NCBI GenBank assembly: GCA_963974125.1
Contig: CAXBCH010000023.1
Location: forward strand, 5,967-69,966
Direction of reading: 5' to 3'
DNA length: 64,000 bases
DNA from: Haliea sp963974125
GTDB taxonomy: Bacteria > Pseudomonadota > Gammaproteobacteria > Pseudomonadales > Halieaceae
In this document: piece after piece, positions 18,048 through 26,846 of the stretch
Numbering within the stretch: the first letter of the stretch is position 1
Layout: each line of letters opens with the position of its first letter
Position numbers and translations under genes: made by a program
The notes under the pieces: model-generated
Database searches by the model: none
Told to the model about the DNA's origin: nothing
What the model saw: the letters and a program-made list of their open reading frames with translations, nothing else

Positions 18048-18992
18048 CTAGCCGAACGGCACGGGGTAGGGGAGTTCCAGCACCTGCACCGGCTGTTCGC
18101 TATCCGGTGCCAGGCGCAGGCCTTCCGCCGCCGCCGGCTGGGTGGTGGTGATCAATGCCAGCGCCCTGCCGTCTGCGGTGGTCGCGACATTGACCACCTG
18201 CGCAGCGGCTTGTTCCCTGCCCTGCAGATACAGTGGCTCCCCCGCGCTGGCGGCACTACCCGCAGGCAACTGCACCAGCAGCATGCGGCGCTTGGCCTTG
18301 CCCCTGTAGTGCATGCGCGCAATGACTTCCTGGCCCGGGTAGCAGCCCTTGCGGAAGTTGATGTGACCGCTGAGATCGTAGTTGAGCTGCTGTGGCAGCA
18401 GCTCGCCGGTCGTTGCCGCAGTGATGCGGGCGATGCCGCGGCGCAGGTTCGCAGCCTCCCAGTCCGCCTCGCTGGCGGCCTCGAGAGTGGCCTCAAGCTG
18501 TTCCGGCAGCGCCGGCTGCCGGTGCCGGTTCACCCATATCTCGAAGCATTCGTCGCTGCCGTCGAGTTGCAGCAGCAGTGCGTCAGCGTCTCCGGTCCAG
18601 GCCAGGTCTGCCGCGGGCAATGCCGCGAACAGTGGCTGCAGCGATGCGGCTGTGCCGGCGCCACGGCAGCCGAGCAGCTGCCATTCGTCGCCCGCAGCTT
18701 GCAGGGTCACCCTGGAGAACAGGGCAAAGCGCCCGAGCGCGGCGAGGGTGCTGTCCAGGATGTCCCGTCGCAGGCGCAGCAGAATCCTTTCGGGACCCAG
18801 TGCCAGGGCGATAAAGTCCGCCAGCACACGGCCCTGGGGATTGCAGAAGGTGCCGTAGCTGGCACGGCCGGATTCCAGCTGCTGCAGGTCGCAGCTGGCC
18901 TGGTTGTGCAGAAAGGTCACGGCGTCGCGGCCGCTGACCTCCAGCAGGGCTTCCCGCTCGAGGCGGGTGACTGTGGCGCTGTTTGTTGACAC
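18048..18992 (-). CDS. ygfZ: tRNA-modifying / Fe-S maturation protein YgfZ
   Basis: A 314-residue protein of the folate-binding GcvT-like fold. The YgfZ signature KGCYPGQEVIARMHYRGKAK lies near residue 213, including the conserved cysteine. YgfZ supports assembly or repair of certain Fe-S enzymes such as MiaB, with folate. The start is GTG at 18992. It is divergent from sdhE, as in E. coli. Confidence 0.95.
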   Translation of the reverse strand: MSTNSATVTRLEREALLEVSGRDAVTFLHNQASCDLQQLESGRASYGTFCNPQGRVLADFIALALGPERILLRLRRDILDSTLAALGRFALFSRVTLQAAGDEWQLLGCRGAGTAASLQPLFAALPAADLAWTGDADALLLQLDGSDECFEIWVNRHRQPALPEQLEATLEAASEADWEAANLRRGIARITAATTGELLPQQLNYDLSGHINFRKGCYPGQEVIARMHYRGKAKRRMLLVQLPAGSAASAGEPLYLQGREQAAAQVVNVATTADGRALALITTTQPAAAEGLRLAPDSEQPVQVLELPYPVPFG

Positions 18993-19033
18993 GGTGACGA
19001 CGGCTCCTCCGTTGCTCTGCGTTGTACGGCTAT

Positions 19034-19064
19034 TTCACATGGTGGCCGTTGGAACCGCTATAAT
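19034..19064 (+). promoter_or_regulatory. Probable sigma70 promoter for sdhE-ygfX
   Basis: TTCACA (19034-19039) and TATAAT (19059-19064) are separated by 19 bases, about 38 bases upstream of the sdhE start. The -10 is perfect and the -35 matches five of six bases; the spacer is 2 bases longer than ideal. Confidence 0.5.
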
Positions 19065-19102
19065 AGCCGCTTTTGATGTTCCCGTACCGGGCTGGAGCTG
19101 CC

Positions 19103-19363
19103 ATGCTGGAAACCGAAGAACACAATCGCATGCGCTGGGCCAGTCGGCGCGGCATGCTGGAGCTGGATCTGGTGCTGGAGCCTTTCGTCAACCAGCGTTT
19201 CCCGCAGCTGGATGCGGCGGACCGTGAGCGCTACCGGCAGCTGATGCTCTGCGAAGATCAGGAGCTGTTCGGCTGGTTCCTGCGCCGCGAAGTCCCCGAG
19301 GACCCGGAGCTGGCCGCCATTGTCCACATCATACTCGCCTTCACTCGTCCTGACCTGGACTGA
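19103..19363 (+). CDS. sdhE: SdhE, succinate dehydrogenase FAD-assembly factor
   Basis: An 86-residue all-helical protein. The motif RRGMLELDLVLEPF near residue 15 contains the RGxxE signature needed for flavinylation of SdhA. The start at 19103 has GGAG just upstream and matches the family's usual length. It acts in the cytoplasm as a chaperone for covalent FAD attachment. The ygfX start lies inside its 3' end. Confidence 0.93.
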   Translation: MLETEEHNRMRWASRRGMLELDLVLEPFVNQRFPQLDAADRERYRQLMLCEDQELFGWFLRREVPEDPELAAIVHIILAFTRPDLD

Positions 19364-19751
19364 CCATCGCCCGCGCCCCGTCTGGTGCGCGGTTTGCCTG
19401 CTGCTGCTGGTTGCGCTCGCCGAGATTGCCTGGCGCGGGTACGGCCTGTGGGCGCTGCTGGGGCTGCTTCTGTGGATTCCGCTGGCGTGGTTCGGCTGGC
19501 CCGCGCCGCCGGGTGCACAAGAACTGCTGCTGGCGCCGCACGGCAGCCAGTTGTGGCAGGAGGACGGTGCCGAGCCAGTGGCCATCGAACTACTGTCGGG
19601 TACGGTACTGTTACCGAGGGTGGTCGTGCTGCACTGGCGTCCCGTTGCTGGCCGCGGCCGGCGCTTCCTGTGGCTGTGGGTCCATGATCTCGGCGAAGAC
19701 AACTTTCGCGCTCTGCGGCGCTGGTGGCTGGTGTTTGGCCGGAAAGCTTGA
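19320..19751 (+). CDS. ygfX: YgfX (CptA-like) inner-membrane protein
   Basis: A 143-residue protein with two adjacent N-terminal membrane helices (WCAVCLLLLVALAEIAW and GLWALLGLLLWIPLAW) and a soluble tail rich in Trp and Arg, the YgfX layout. The only available upstream start is TTG at 19320, which overlaps sdhE by 44 bases. In enterobacteria YgfX partners SdhE and has been described as a toxin-like protein acting on cytoskeletal proteins; whether that holds here is open. Confidence 0.8.
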   Translation: MSTSYSPSLVLTWTDHRPRPVWCAVCLLLLVALAEIAWRGYGLWALLGLLLWIPLAWFGWPAPPGAQELLLAPHGSQLWQEDGAEPVAIELLSGTVLLPRVVVLHWRPVAGRGRRFLWLWVHDLGEDNFRALRRWWLVFGRKA

Positions 19752-19764
19752 TGCAGAGGCCTGA

Positions 19765-20205
19765 ATGGTGAACCTGGCGGCACTGGCGACGCTGTTCCTG
19801 ACCGCGTTGGGGGCGGCAACACTGCTGCCGTTGCAGTCCGAGGCGGTTCTGGCCGGTTTGCTGCTGCAGAGGGAACACCCGGTCATTTTACTGGTGGCTG
19901 TGGCGACCGTCGGCAATGTGCTGGGTGCCATCGTCAACTGGTGGCTGGGCCGCTATATTGAGCACTGGCGTGAGCGGCGCTGGTTTCCTGTCAGCGGGCC
20001 TGCCCTTGACCGGGCGCAGGCGAGATATCATCGTTACGGTCGCTGGTCCCTGCTGTTGTCCTGGGCGCCAATTATCGGCGATCCGTTGACGCTGGTGGCC
20101 GGGGTGATGAAGGAGCCATTCTGGAGCTTTCTGCTGCTTGTGACTCTGGCCAAGACGGGACGTTATCTGGTGTTGAGCGCCGCGGTCCTCGGCCTGGGGT
20201 GGTGA
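19765..20205 (+). CDS. YqaA-family DedA-like (SNARE-associated) membrane protein
   Basis: A 146-residue protein with four hydrophobic segments. The segment LPLQSEAVLAGLLLQREHP and the later RYGRWSLLLSWAPIIGDPLT match the YqaA branch of the DedA/VTT superfamily; the second is the conserved (F/W)-xP-IIGDPLT re-entrant region. These proteins are linked to lipid scrambling or membrane potential maintenance, but YqaA itself is not characterised. It lies 13 bases after ygfX and probably shares its transcript. Confidence 0.82.
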   Translation: MVNLAALATLFLTALGAATLLPLQSEAVLAGLLLQREHPVILLVAVATVGNVLGAIVNWWLGRYIEHWRERRWFPVSGPALDRAQARYHRYGRWSLLLSWAPIIGDPLTLVAGVMKEPFWSFLLLVTLAKTGRYLVLSAAVLGLGW

Positions 20206-20272
20206 CAAAACCCGGGAGTCGTGTGCCGACAAATGTTCCAGAGAGTGATATTGAATGCACTGCACTGCGCCG

Positions 20273-20893
20273 ATGAAGTCGCTCCTGCTGCCCCTGTTCG
20301 CGGTGCTGCTGGCCGGATGCGGCGCGACGATCTGGCCGTCGACGGCGGTGGAACAGCCGCGCACCGTGTATCTTCTCCAGCATGCCCGCCACAGCTCGCT
20401 GCTTTTGACTGCAGCCGACCGCAGCCGGGTGCGCTACGCCTACGGCGACTGGGCATGGTATGTCGACGAGCGTGAAGGTTTGTACAGCGGTGCCCGGGCG
20501 TTGCTGTGGCCGAGCCGGGCAGCGCTGGGGCGCTTGTCACTACCACCGGCACAAGCCGGCGAGCGACTGGAGCGGGTGATTGGTGTCGGTATCGATCATG
20601 CCCACTGCCTGCAGCTGGAGGCGGCTCAGGTCGACCGGCTGCTGGCAGAGCTGGATGCCCACTATCACGCCAGCGACCTGCCGCCACAGTTCAGTGCCAC
20701 GCGCAATCTGCACTTCGTCACAGACCCGCGCGCCTACACGCTGCTGCACAACTCCAATCACGTCACCGCGAGCTGGCTGCGCGAACTTGGGGTGCAGGTG
20801 AGCGGCAGTCCGGCACTGGGGAGCTGGGAGCTCAATGCCCCGGCGAGGGCCGCCGCAGGTGCTGTTTCCGCGGCGGTCGCTACCTGTCCCTGA
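20273..20893 (+). CDS. Hypothetical lipoprotein, possibly DUF2459-like
   Basis: A 206-residue predicted lipoprotein. From the ATG at 20273 the leader MKSLLLPLFAVLLAGC ends in a clear lipobox (LAGC). The mature part contains VYLLQHARHSSLLL and YAYGDWAWYVDERE, which recall the DUF2459/TIGR02117 family, and later HNSNHVTASWLRELG. Function is unknown. The longer start at 20255 would place six polar residues before the signal peptide, so I prefer the internal ATG. Confidence 0.7.
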   Translation: MKSLLLPLFAVLLAGCGATIWPSTAVEQPRTVYLLQHARHSSLLLTAADRSRVRYAYGDWAWYVDEREGLYSGARALLWPSRAALGRLSLPPAQAGERLERVIGVGIDHAHCLQLEAAQVDRLLAELDAHYHASDLPPQFSATRNLHFVTDPRAYTLLHNSNHVTASWLRELGVQVSGSPALGSWELNAPARAAAGAVSAAVATCP

Positions 20894-20937
20894 GCGCGCT
20901 TCCTTTCAACGAAAGTACTCGCAGGAAAGCAAAATCA

Positions 20938-22161
20938 ATGGCTACCGGACTGACCAATGCCAGAACCCTGTTCAGCGTGGAAGCGCTGGAAGATCCCTAT
21001 CCGTTATACACGACCATGCGCTCGCTGGCGCCGGTGTGCCAGCTGGGTGGCACTCGCGCCTTCTTCGTTGGAACCCACGCCGCGGTGACGGAAGTGGTCA
21101 TGCGGCACGAGGATTTTTCCGCCAACCTGGAGCGGATGCTGGTGCGCGGTGACGACGGCATGCCACAGATATTCGATCTGGCCGGTGCCGGCCATGCGAG
21201 CAATGTGCTTGCGACCGCGGACGAGCCGGAGCACGCGGTGCACCGGCGCATGCTGGTGCAGCCGCTCAAGGCCGCTGCTATCTCCGCCCTGGAGCCGGGC
21301 ATGCGTGCACTCGCCGCGGAGCGTGTGGATTCGCTGCTGGCGACGGGCGGTGGTGACGTTTGCGCCGCCCTTGCAGCACCCTTGCCCGCCTGGGTGGTGA
21401 GCAAGTTGCTGGGCCTGGGGGAGGACGCGCTGGAGGTGGTGCAGCGCTGGGCGATGATGGGTGGAGATTTTCTCGCGGGCACGCTGGATGCCGGGCGCCT
21501 GGCGACGGTGTTGACCGAGACCGGGCACCAGCACGCTTACCTGGAGGCACATCTTGATGCGGTAGCGGGCGCGCCGGGGGACTCGCTGACGTCAGTGCTG
21601 GCTGGCGCGGTCGCGAACGGGCTGATCACCCGGCAACAGGCGGTGGGCATGCTGGTGATCCTGTTTGGCGCCGCCGGTGAGTCCACTGCCAGCCTCCTGG
21701 GTTCGGCCGTGCGCCTGTTGGCCGCTGACCAGACACTGCAGCAGCGTCTGCGTGCCGATCCCGGGCTGCTTCCGGCATTCCTGGAAGAGGTCGTGCGGCT
21801 GGAGACCCCGTTTAAATTTCACTACCGTGTGGTGCGCCGGGAAACCCGTCTCTGCGGTACCCCCCTGTACCCGGATGATTTGTTGCTGGTGAGTTGGGCC
21901 GCCGCCAACCGGGATCCGGAGCAGTGGCCCGATCCCGACCAACTGCGTCTGGATCGGCCCGGGGCTGCGCGCCATCTCGGATTTGGTTATGGCATCCACT
22001 TCTGCATCGGTGCCCCGCTGGCGCGCCTGGAGGCTCGCGTGGCACTGGAGGAGCTGTTGGCGCGCACCCGCCGCATCGCGCTGGACTCCGCCCGCCCCCC
22101 TGTGCATGTGCCGAGTCTGTTTGTGCGCCGGTTGCGGCATTTGCACCTGGCGCTGTCCTGA
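20938..22161 (+). CDS. Cytochrome P450 (bacterial class I type)
   Basis: A 407-residue soluble P450. The I-helix oxygen-binding motif is FGAAGESTASLL, the ExxR of the K helix is EEVVRLE, and the haem-ligand loop is HLGFGYGIHFCIGAPLARLE with the thiolate Cys at 356. All catalytic motifs are intact. The start at 20938 follows AGGAAAG; the longer frame overlaps the upstream lipoprotein gene. It would need a ferredoxin and reductase from elsewhere. The substrate is unknown. It converges on the Ddn-type gene with 31 bases between stops. Confidence 0.93.
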   Translation: MATGLTNARTLFSVEALEDPYPLYTTMRSLAPVCQLGGTRAFFVGTHAAVTEVVMRHEDFSANLERMLVRGDDGMPQIFDLAGAGHASNVLATADEPEHAVHRRMLVQPLKAAAISALEPGMRALAAERVDSLLATGGGDVCAALAAPLPAWVVSKLLGLGEDALEVVQRWAMMGGDFLAGTLDAGRLATVLTETGHQHAYLEAHLDAVAGAPGDSLTSVLAGAVANGLITRQQAVGMLVILFGAAGESTASLLGSAVRLLAADQTLQQRLRADPGLLPAFLEEVVRLETPFKFHYRVVRRETRLCGTPLYPDDLLLVSWAAANRDPEQWPDPDQLRLDRPGAARHLGFGYGIHFCIGAPLARLEARVALEELLARTRRIALDSARPPVHVPSLFVRRLRHLHLALS

Positions 22162-22192
22162 CCCCGGTGCCGCGTCGCCTTCGTGGCGCTGT

Positions 22193-22645
22193 TCAGACCG
22201 GATCCAGCACCACCACCGGAATCTGCCGATCGGTCTTCGCCTGGTAGTCGGTATAGGGCGCGTAGTAGTCCACCATCAGCTGCCACAGTCGCTCGCGTTC
22301 CTCGCCCTCGGCGTCGCGTGCTCGGGCGCTGAAACGGTCGCTGGCCACCTGCACCTCCACGTTCGGATTGGCCTCCAGGTTCAGGTACCAGGCCGGATGG
22401 GCCGGGGCGCCGCCCTTGGAGGCAATCACGCAGTAGCCGCCATCGCCGGTGGGCCGGTAGATCAGGGGCAGCGTCAGTGCCTTGCCGGACTTGCGCCCGG
22501 TGGTGGTCAGCAGCAGTGTGGTCAGCATGCCTTCGCCGCCCCCCAGGGAGGCATCCCAGTAGTGGCCGGCCTCCGGGTCGCGGCGGTAGAGTTCGATGTG
22601 CTCCCTGATCCAGTCGGGCAGGGAGGCGGGGATCTGTTCGCTCAT
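22193..22645 (-). CDS. Ddn-type deazaflavin (F420)-dependent nitroreductase family protein
   Basis: A 150-residue split-barrel protein of the PF04075 family. The signature block TTTGRKSGKALTLPLIYRPT (residues about 45-65), followed by VIASKGGAPAHPAWYLNLEANP, is the F420-binding core known from mycobacterial Ddn; the HPAWYxNLxANP block is especially diagnostic. Family members use F420H2 to reduce nitroaromatics, quinones or enones. The start at 22645 (MSEQIPAS) fits the family length. It sits 4 kb downstream of the F420 biosynthesis cluster, a likely local user of the coenzyme. The true substrate is unknown. Confidence 0.9.
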   Translation of the reverse strand: MSEQIPASLPDWIREHIELYRRDPEAGHYWDASLGGGEGMLTTLLLTTTGRKSGKALTLPLIYRPTGDGGYCVIASKGGAPAHPAWYLNLEANPNVEVQVASDRFSARARDAEGEERERLWQLMVDYYAPYTDYQAKTDRQIPVVVLDPV

Positions 22646-22744
22646 GATGAGTGCTCCGGTTGCGGGGTGGCTCATCAGCATAGCGCGAATGGCCGCGGAT
22701 ACAAGCAACGGGCGGGGCTCCCGGTGGCGGCTATGCGCAGCCCA

Positions 22745-24325
22745 CTAGCTGCGCTCGGGCATCAGCACCGTATCCACTGCCTCTGGCAGCAGGTCAGGAT
22801 AGTCGAGGGTAAAGTGCAGGCCGCGACTCTCCTTGCGGGCCTGGGCACAGCGGATCATCAACTCCGCCACCATGGCCAGGTTGCGCAATTCCAGCAGATC
22901 GTTGCTGACCTTGTAATTGCTGTAGTACTCGTTGATTTCCGCCTGCAGCAGTTCGATCCGGTGCTTCGCCCGGGCCAGGCGCTTGTTGGTGCGGACGATG
23001 CCGACGTAGTCCCACATGAAGCGGCGCAGTTCGTCCCAGTTGTGGGAGATCACCACATCCTCGTCGGAGTCAGTGACCTGGCTTTCATCCCAGGGCGGCG
23101 CGGGTTGAGGCTGCGGGGCGCGGGCGATGGTCGCGGTGATAGCGGCGGCGGCGGATTCAGCATAGACAATACATTCCAGCAGGGAATTGCTGGCCATGCG
23201 GTTGGCGCCGTGCAGGCCGGTGCTGGAGGCCTCGCCGATCACGTACAGGCCTTCCACATCACTGCGACCGGCCGTGTCCACCACCACGCCGCCACAGGTG
23301 TAGTGGGCTGCAGGGACGACCGGTATGGGCTCGCGCGCGATGTCTATGCCCAGCTCCAGGCAGCGGGCGCTGATGGTGGGGAAATGTTCCTCGAGGAATT
23401 CCCGCGATTTGTGGGAGATATCCAGATAGACACAGTCGATGCCCAGGCGCTTCATCTCGTGGTCGATGGCGCGGGCCACGACATCTCGCGGCGCCAGTTC
23501 GCCCCGGGGGTCGAATTCGTCCATGAAGCGACTGCCATCGGGTAGCAGCAGCCTGCCGCCCTCACCGCGGATGGCCTCGGTGATCAGGAAGGATTTCGCC
23601 TTTGGGTGGTACAGGCAGGTGGGGTGGAACTGGTTGAATTCCAGGTTGGCGACCCGGCAACCGGCGCGCCAGGCGATGGCGATGCCGTCGCCGCTGGCGC
23701 CGTCGGGGTTGCTGGTGTAGAGATAGGCCTTGCTGGCGCCCCCGGTGGCGAGCACCACGGCCCTGGCCTGGAACAGTTCCACCCGGTCGCTGCGCCGGTC
23801 GAAGATATAGGCACCTTCACAGCGCCCTTCGTGCAGGACCACATCCACCGCGACCCGATGCGGGAATACCTCGATATTGTCTGCCGCCAGTACCCGCTCG
23901 GTGAGCACCTCGGAAATTGCCCGGCCGGTCCGGTCCGCGGCGTGGATAATGCGGCGATGGCTGTGACCACCCTCCATGGCGAGGTGGAATTCCTGGGCGG
24001 CATCCGGCAGGTGATCAAAGTCCACTCCCTGCGCCACCAGCCACTCCACGCAGCTGCGACTGTTGCTGACGGTGAAGCGCACGGCCTCCTCGTTGCAGAG
24101 GCCTGCGCCCGCCACCAGCGTATCGGCAACGTGTGATTCCACGGTGTCCTCTGAGTCCAGCACCGCGGCCATACCGCCCTGCGCCCAGTAGGTGGAGCCC
24201 TCGTTCAGGTCGCCCTTGGAGAGCAGGGCGATGCGCAGATGGGAGGGCAGGCGCAGGGCGGTACTGAGGCCTGCGGCACCGCTGCCGATGATAAGGACGT
24301 CGTGCTGAAATGAGTTGCTGGACAT
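22745..24325 (-). CDS. nadB: L-aspartate oxidase (NadB)
   Basis: A 526-residue flavoprotein of the succinate dehydrogenase/fumarate reductase family. The FAD motif DVLIIGSGAAGLSTALRL starts at residue 9, with STYWAQGGMAAVLD, MEGGHSHRRIIHAADRTG and HYTCGGVVVDTAGRSDVEGL following in the usual order. It oxidises aspartate to iminoaspartate in NAD synthesis. It is divergent from rpoE, the common gammaproteobacterial arrangement. Confidence 0.97.
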   Translation of the reverse strand: MSSNSFQHDVLIIGSGAAGLSTALRLPSHLRIALLSKGDLNEGSTYWAQGGMAAVLDSEDTVESHVADTLVAGAGLCNEEAVRFTVSNSRSCVEWLVAQGVDFDHLPDAAQEFHLAMEGGHSHRRIIHAADRTGRAISEVLTERVLAADNIEVFPHRVAVDVVLHEGRCEGAYIFDRRSDRVELFQARAVVLATGGASKAYLYTSNPDGASGDGIAIAWRAGCRVANLEFNQFHPTCLYHPKAKSFLITEAIRGEGGRLLLPDGSRFMDEFDPRGELAPRDVVARAIDHEMKRLGIDCVYLDISHKSREFLEEHFPTISARCLELGIDIAREPIPVVPAAHYTCGGVVVDTAGRSDVEGLYVIGEASSTGLHGANRMASNSLLECIVYAESAAAAITATIARAPQPQPAPPWDESQVTDSDEDVVISHNWDELRRFMWDYVGIVRTNKRLARAKHRIELLQAEINEYYSNYKVSNDLLELRNLAMVAELMIRCAQARKESRGLHFTLDYPDLLPEAVDTVLMPERS

Positions 24326-24379
24326 GGGATTGGTGCTTGCTGCCTCTGGGTGGTGAAATATATTATGTGTCTCAATAAC

Positions 24380-24392
24380 TTACGTAGCGTAA
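24380..24392. promoter_or_regulatory. Perfect 13-base palindrome between nadB and rpoE
   Basis: TTACG-TAG-CGTAA is an exact inverted repeat with a 3-base spacer, 55 bases upstream of nadB and about 200 bases upstream of rpoE in AT-richer DNA. It has the form of a repressor operator, but I cannot name the protein. Confidence 0.35.
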
Positions 24393-24592
24393 AGTACGGC
24401 AGGTCACCGGCACGGCGAGTATAAACGAGGTGCCCCGGATTAAGGAAATGCAGGATTGCGGAACTTTTGTGGTATCAGAACCTCATACGGGCAGCATGGT
24501 ATGGGTGTAACAGCCACTGCGGCGGGCGTCAGCGCTGGCGGCCCCAGAGGGCTGTGGATCAGACTGTCATGGATCAGGGAAGGAGTCGGGAC

Positions 24593-25171
24593 ATGACAGC
24601 TGCACCAACGGACCAGCAGCTCGTCGCCCGGGTGCAGAAGGGCGATTCCCGTGCCTTTGACATGCTGGTGCTGAAATACCAGCACAAGATACTCGGATTA
24701 ATCAGTCGCTATGTGCACGATGATGAGGTCCAGGATGTCGCCCAGGAAGCGTTTATCAAGGCCTACCGGGCGCTGCCACGTTTTCGTGGAGACAGCGCTT
24801 TCTACACCTGGCTCTACCGGATCGCCATCAATACTGCCAAGAACCACCTGGTGGCACGCTCCCGACGCCCGCCCGGCTCGGACGTCGAGATCGGCGATGC
24901 AGAGTATTTCGAGGGCGGCGGGGCGCTGCGGGAGATCGAGACCCCGGAGACAGCCCTGTTCGGTGCCGAGCTCAAGCAGGTAGTAGAGCGGGCGATAAAG
25001 GAATTGCCGGATGATTTGCGTTCAGCGGTAACTTTGCGCGAATTTGATGGTCTGAGTTACGAGGACATCGCCGAGATCATGGATTGTCCTGTCGGCACCG
25101 TTCGGTCGCGGATCTTTCGCGCCCGGGAGGCCATCGACAAGAAGGTGCGTGATCAGATCGACGGAGTGTAG
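24593..25171 (+). CDS. rpoE: Extracytoplasmic-function sigma factor RpoE/AlgU
   Basis: A 192-residue ECF sigma factor. Region 2 is visible as FDMLVLKYQHKILGLISRYV ... DVAQEAFIKAYRALPRFRG and region 4 as LREFDGLSYEDIAEIMDCPVG, the RpoE/AlgU forms. The ATG at 24593 follows GGAAGGAG by 7 bases. It directs the envelope stress regulon and is held inactive by RseA. It is the first gene of rpoE-rseA-rseB-rseC-mucD. Confidence 0.97.
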   Translation: MTAAPTDQQLVARVQKGDSRAFDMLVLKYQHKILGLISRYVHDDEVQDVAQEAFIKAYRALPRFRGDSAFYTWLYRIAINTAKNHLVARSRRPPGSDVEIGDAEYFEGGGALREIETPETALFGAELKQVVERAIKELPDDLRSAVTLREFDGLSYEDIAEIMDCPVGTVRSRIFRAREAIDKKVRDQIDGV

Positions 25172-25279
25172 TGTGAGCCAGCATAGCGGCAACAAATTCA
25201 GCAGAGTGGAACCGGCCATGGCAAAAGTTCGCAGCAGCAGTGATTTGATAGTGATGACGCAAAGCGGAGGGCTGGCACC

Positions 25280-25876
25280 ATGACTGAACAACTGCGTGAG
25301 TCACTCTCTGCCCTCATGGACGACGAGGCCAATGAACTGGAGCTGCAGCGACTGCTGGGTCAGCTGGCCGAGGACGACGCCCTGCGCCAGACCTGGATTC
25401 GCTACAATCTTGCCCGGTCGGTCATCTCCGGACAGCCTGCGGGCCGCATCAATCTGGATATATCCCGGCAGGTCAGCGCCGCGATTGCCGCCGACGGGCA
25501 GCCCGCAGCCGGGGCCTGGCAGCGCCTGACCCGGCCCCTGGGCAGTCTTGCGGTCGCGGCATCGGTAATGGCAGTGGTGGTTTTGGGTGGTCAGCAGCTT
25601 TACCAGGCGGCTGACCCCGATGCCGGCGCCGCGGCCCCGGTCGCGGCCTCTGGCGTTTCTGCGGTCGGCTTCGTCAATAGCCTCGGCGCGGTGCCCATGC
25701 GTGCCAGCTACGGCAACCAGGCGGTGCCTGAGCTTGAGCCCGCGGCGCGCACGGCCTACCGCGAACTCGCCCGGCAGCGCATGTACCTGTACATGCAGGA
25801 GCATGCCGAGCATGCAGCACTCAACTCTCCCCAGGGCCTGATTCCTTTCGCTCGCGTCCCCAACATCGAGGAGTGA
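25280..25876 (+). CDS. rseA: Anti-sigma-E factor RseA/MucA
   Basis: A 198-residue single-pass protein. The cytoplasmic sigma-binding part begins EQLRESLSALMDDEANELEL and contains the family's W-x-RY-x-LAR (WIRYNLARSVI). One membrane helix lies at about residues 92-108 (LAVAASVMAVVVLGGQQ), followed by a periplasmic tail that DegS-type and RseP-type proteases would cut. A strong GGAGGG precedes the start. Neither protease gene is in the window. Confidence 0.93.
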   Translation: MTEQLRESLSALMDDEANELELQRLLGQLAEDDALRQTWIRYNLARSVISGQPAGRINLDISRQVSAAIAADGQPAAGAWQRLTRPLGSLAVAASVMAVVVLGGQQLYQAADPDAGAAAPVAASGVSAVGFVNSLGAVPMRASYGNQAVPELEPAARTAYRELARQRMYLYMQEHAEHAALNSPQGLIPFARVPNIEE

Positions 25877-25883
25877 GCTCACA

Positions 25884-26846
25884 GTGGTGATCACTGCGCG
25901 ATCGCTGTTGCATTTCCTGGCTGTTCAAGGCGTGCTGCTCGCCGGCCTGATTGCTGTGCCTCCGGCGTTGGCCACCACCTGCTCTGAAACCGACGCCGAG
26001 GCACTGGGCTGGCTCGCGAAAATGTCCCGCAGCTACCGCGAGGTGGCCTACCAGGGCGTGGTGACGTTCCAGCGTGGCGATGACCTGCAGGTGATGCAGA
26101 TCGCGCGCTCTGTGGAGTCCGGTGAGAGTCATGAGCTTCTTACCCGGCTTACCGGCCAGGGGGTTCGGGTCGTGCGCGCCGGTCACCCCCTCGATTGTAC
26201 TCATCCCGGCCAGCAGCTGTTGCAGCTGGGCGACCGGGCGCCAGCCTCGGGATGCGGCATTGCAGAGTACTATCGGTTTCAGGTGGGCGAGGGCGATCGC
26301 ATCGCCGGACGCCAGGCAGTGAGGGTCGGGATCCAGCCCCGCGACATGTACCGGTATGGCTACGTGCTGGAACTGGACCGCGAAACCGGCTTGCTCCTGC
26401 GTATCAGTACCCTCGGTCGCGGCGACCAGACCCTCGAGCGCTTCCAGTTTGCCGATCTTCACTACGGCGAGCCCCTGACACCACAGCAGGATGTGGCGAC
26501 AGTCCATCCTGCTCGTCATCCACATCCCGATCAGGTCGATGAGGGGCCGTCCGTCACCGCGCCCTGGGTGGTTAGCTGGCTGCCCCGCGGCTTTGTTCCG
26601 ACCGACTCCGCCGCCGAGGCAAGTATCCGCCGCACCTACACCGATGGCCTCGCGGTCTTTTCCGTATTCCTCGAGCAGTTGCCCCGCGCCATGCGGCCGG
26701 GCGAGGGTGTCGCCCGGGAGGGCAGTACCACTTCCTACTCCCGCGGCATGAGTCTTGCCGAGCAGCCCGTGCTGGTCACGGTAGTTGGCGAGGTGCCGGT
26801 GAACACCGCACGCATGGTCGCGGACTCGGTCAGGATGGTGCGCTGA
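25884..26846 (+). CDS. rseB: Periplasmic sigma-E regulator RseB/MucB
   Basis: A 320-residue exported protein. The signal peptide ends near PPALATTC; the mature part has the MucB/RseB blocks EALGWLAKMSRSYREVAYQG and YRYGYVLELDRETGLLLRIS. RseB binds the periplasmic tail of RseA and shields it from DegS until lipid or LPS signals release it. A GTG start at 25884 is used; a second GTG follows directly. Confidence 0.93.
   Translation: MVITARSLLHFLAVQGVLLAGLIAVPPALATTCSETDAEALGWLAKMSRSYREVAYQGVVTFQRGDDLQVMQIARSVESGESHELLTRLTGQGVRVVRAGHPLDCTHPGQQLLQLGDRAPASGCGIAEYYRFQVGEGDRIAGRQAVRVGIQPRDMYRYGYVLELDRETGLLLRISTLGRGDQTLERFQFADLHYGEPLTPQQDVATVHPARHPHPDQVDEGPSVTAPWVVSWLPRGFVPTDSAAEASIRRTYTDGLAVFSVFLEQLPRAMRPGEGVAREGSTTSYSRGMSLAEQPVLVTVVGEVPVNTARMVADSVRMVR

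Noticed and set aside
24460..24490. GGAACTT upstream of rpoE as a sigma-E autoregulatory promoter
   Set aside because: The -35-like GGAACTT is present, but the best sequence 16 bases downstream is TCATA, matching the TCTGA -10 at only three of five positions. Autoregulation is likely from biology, but this sequence does not show it.
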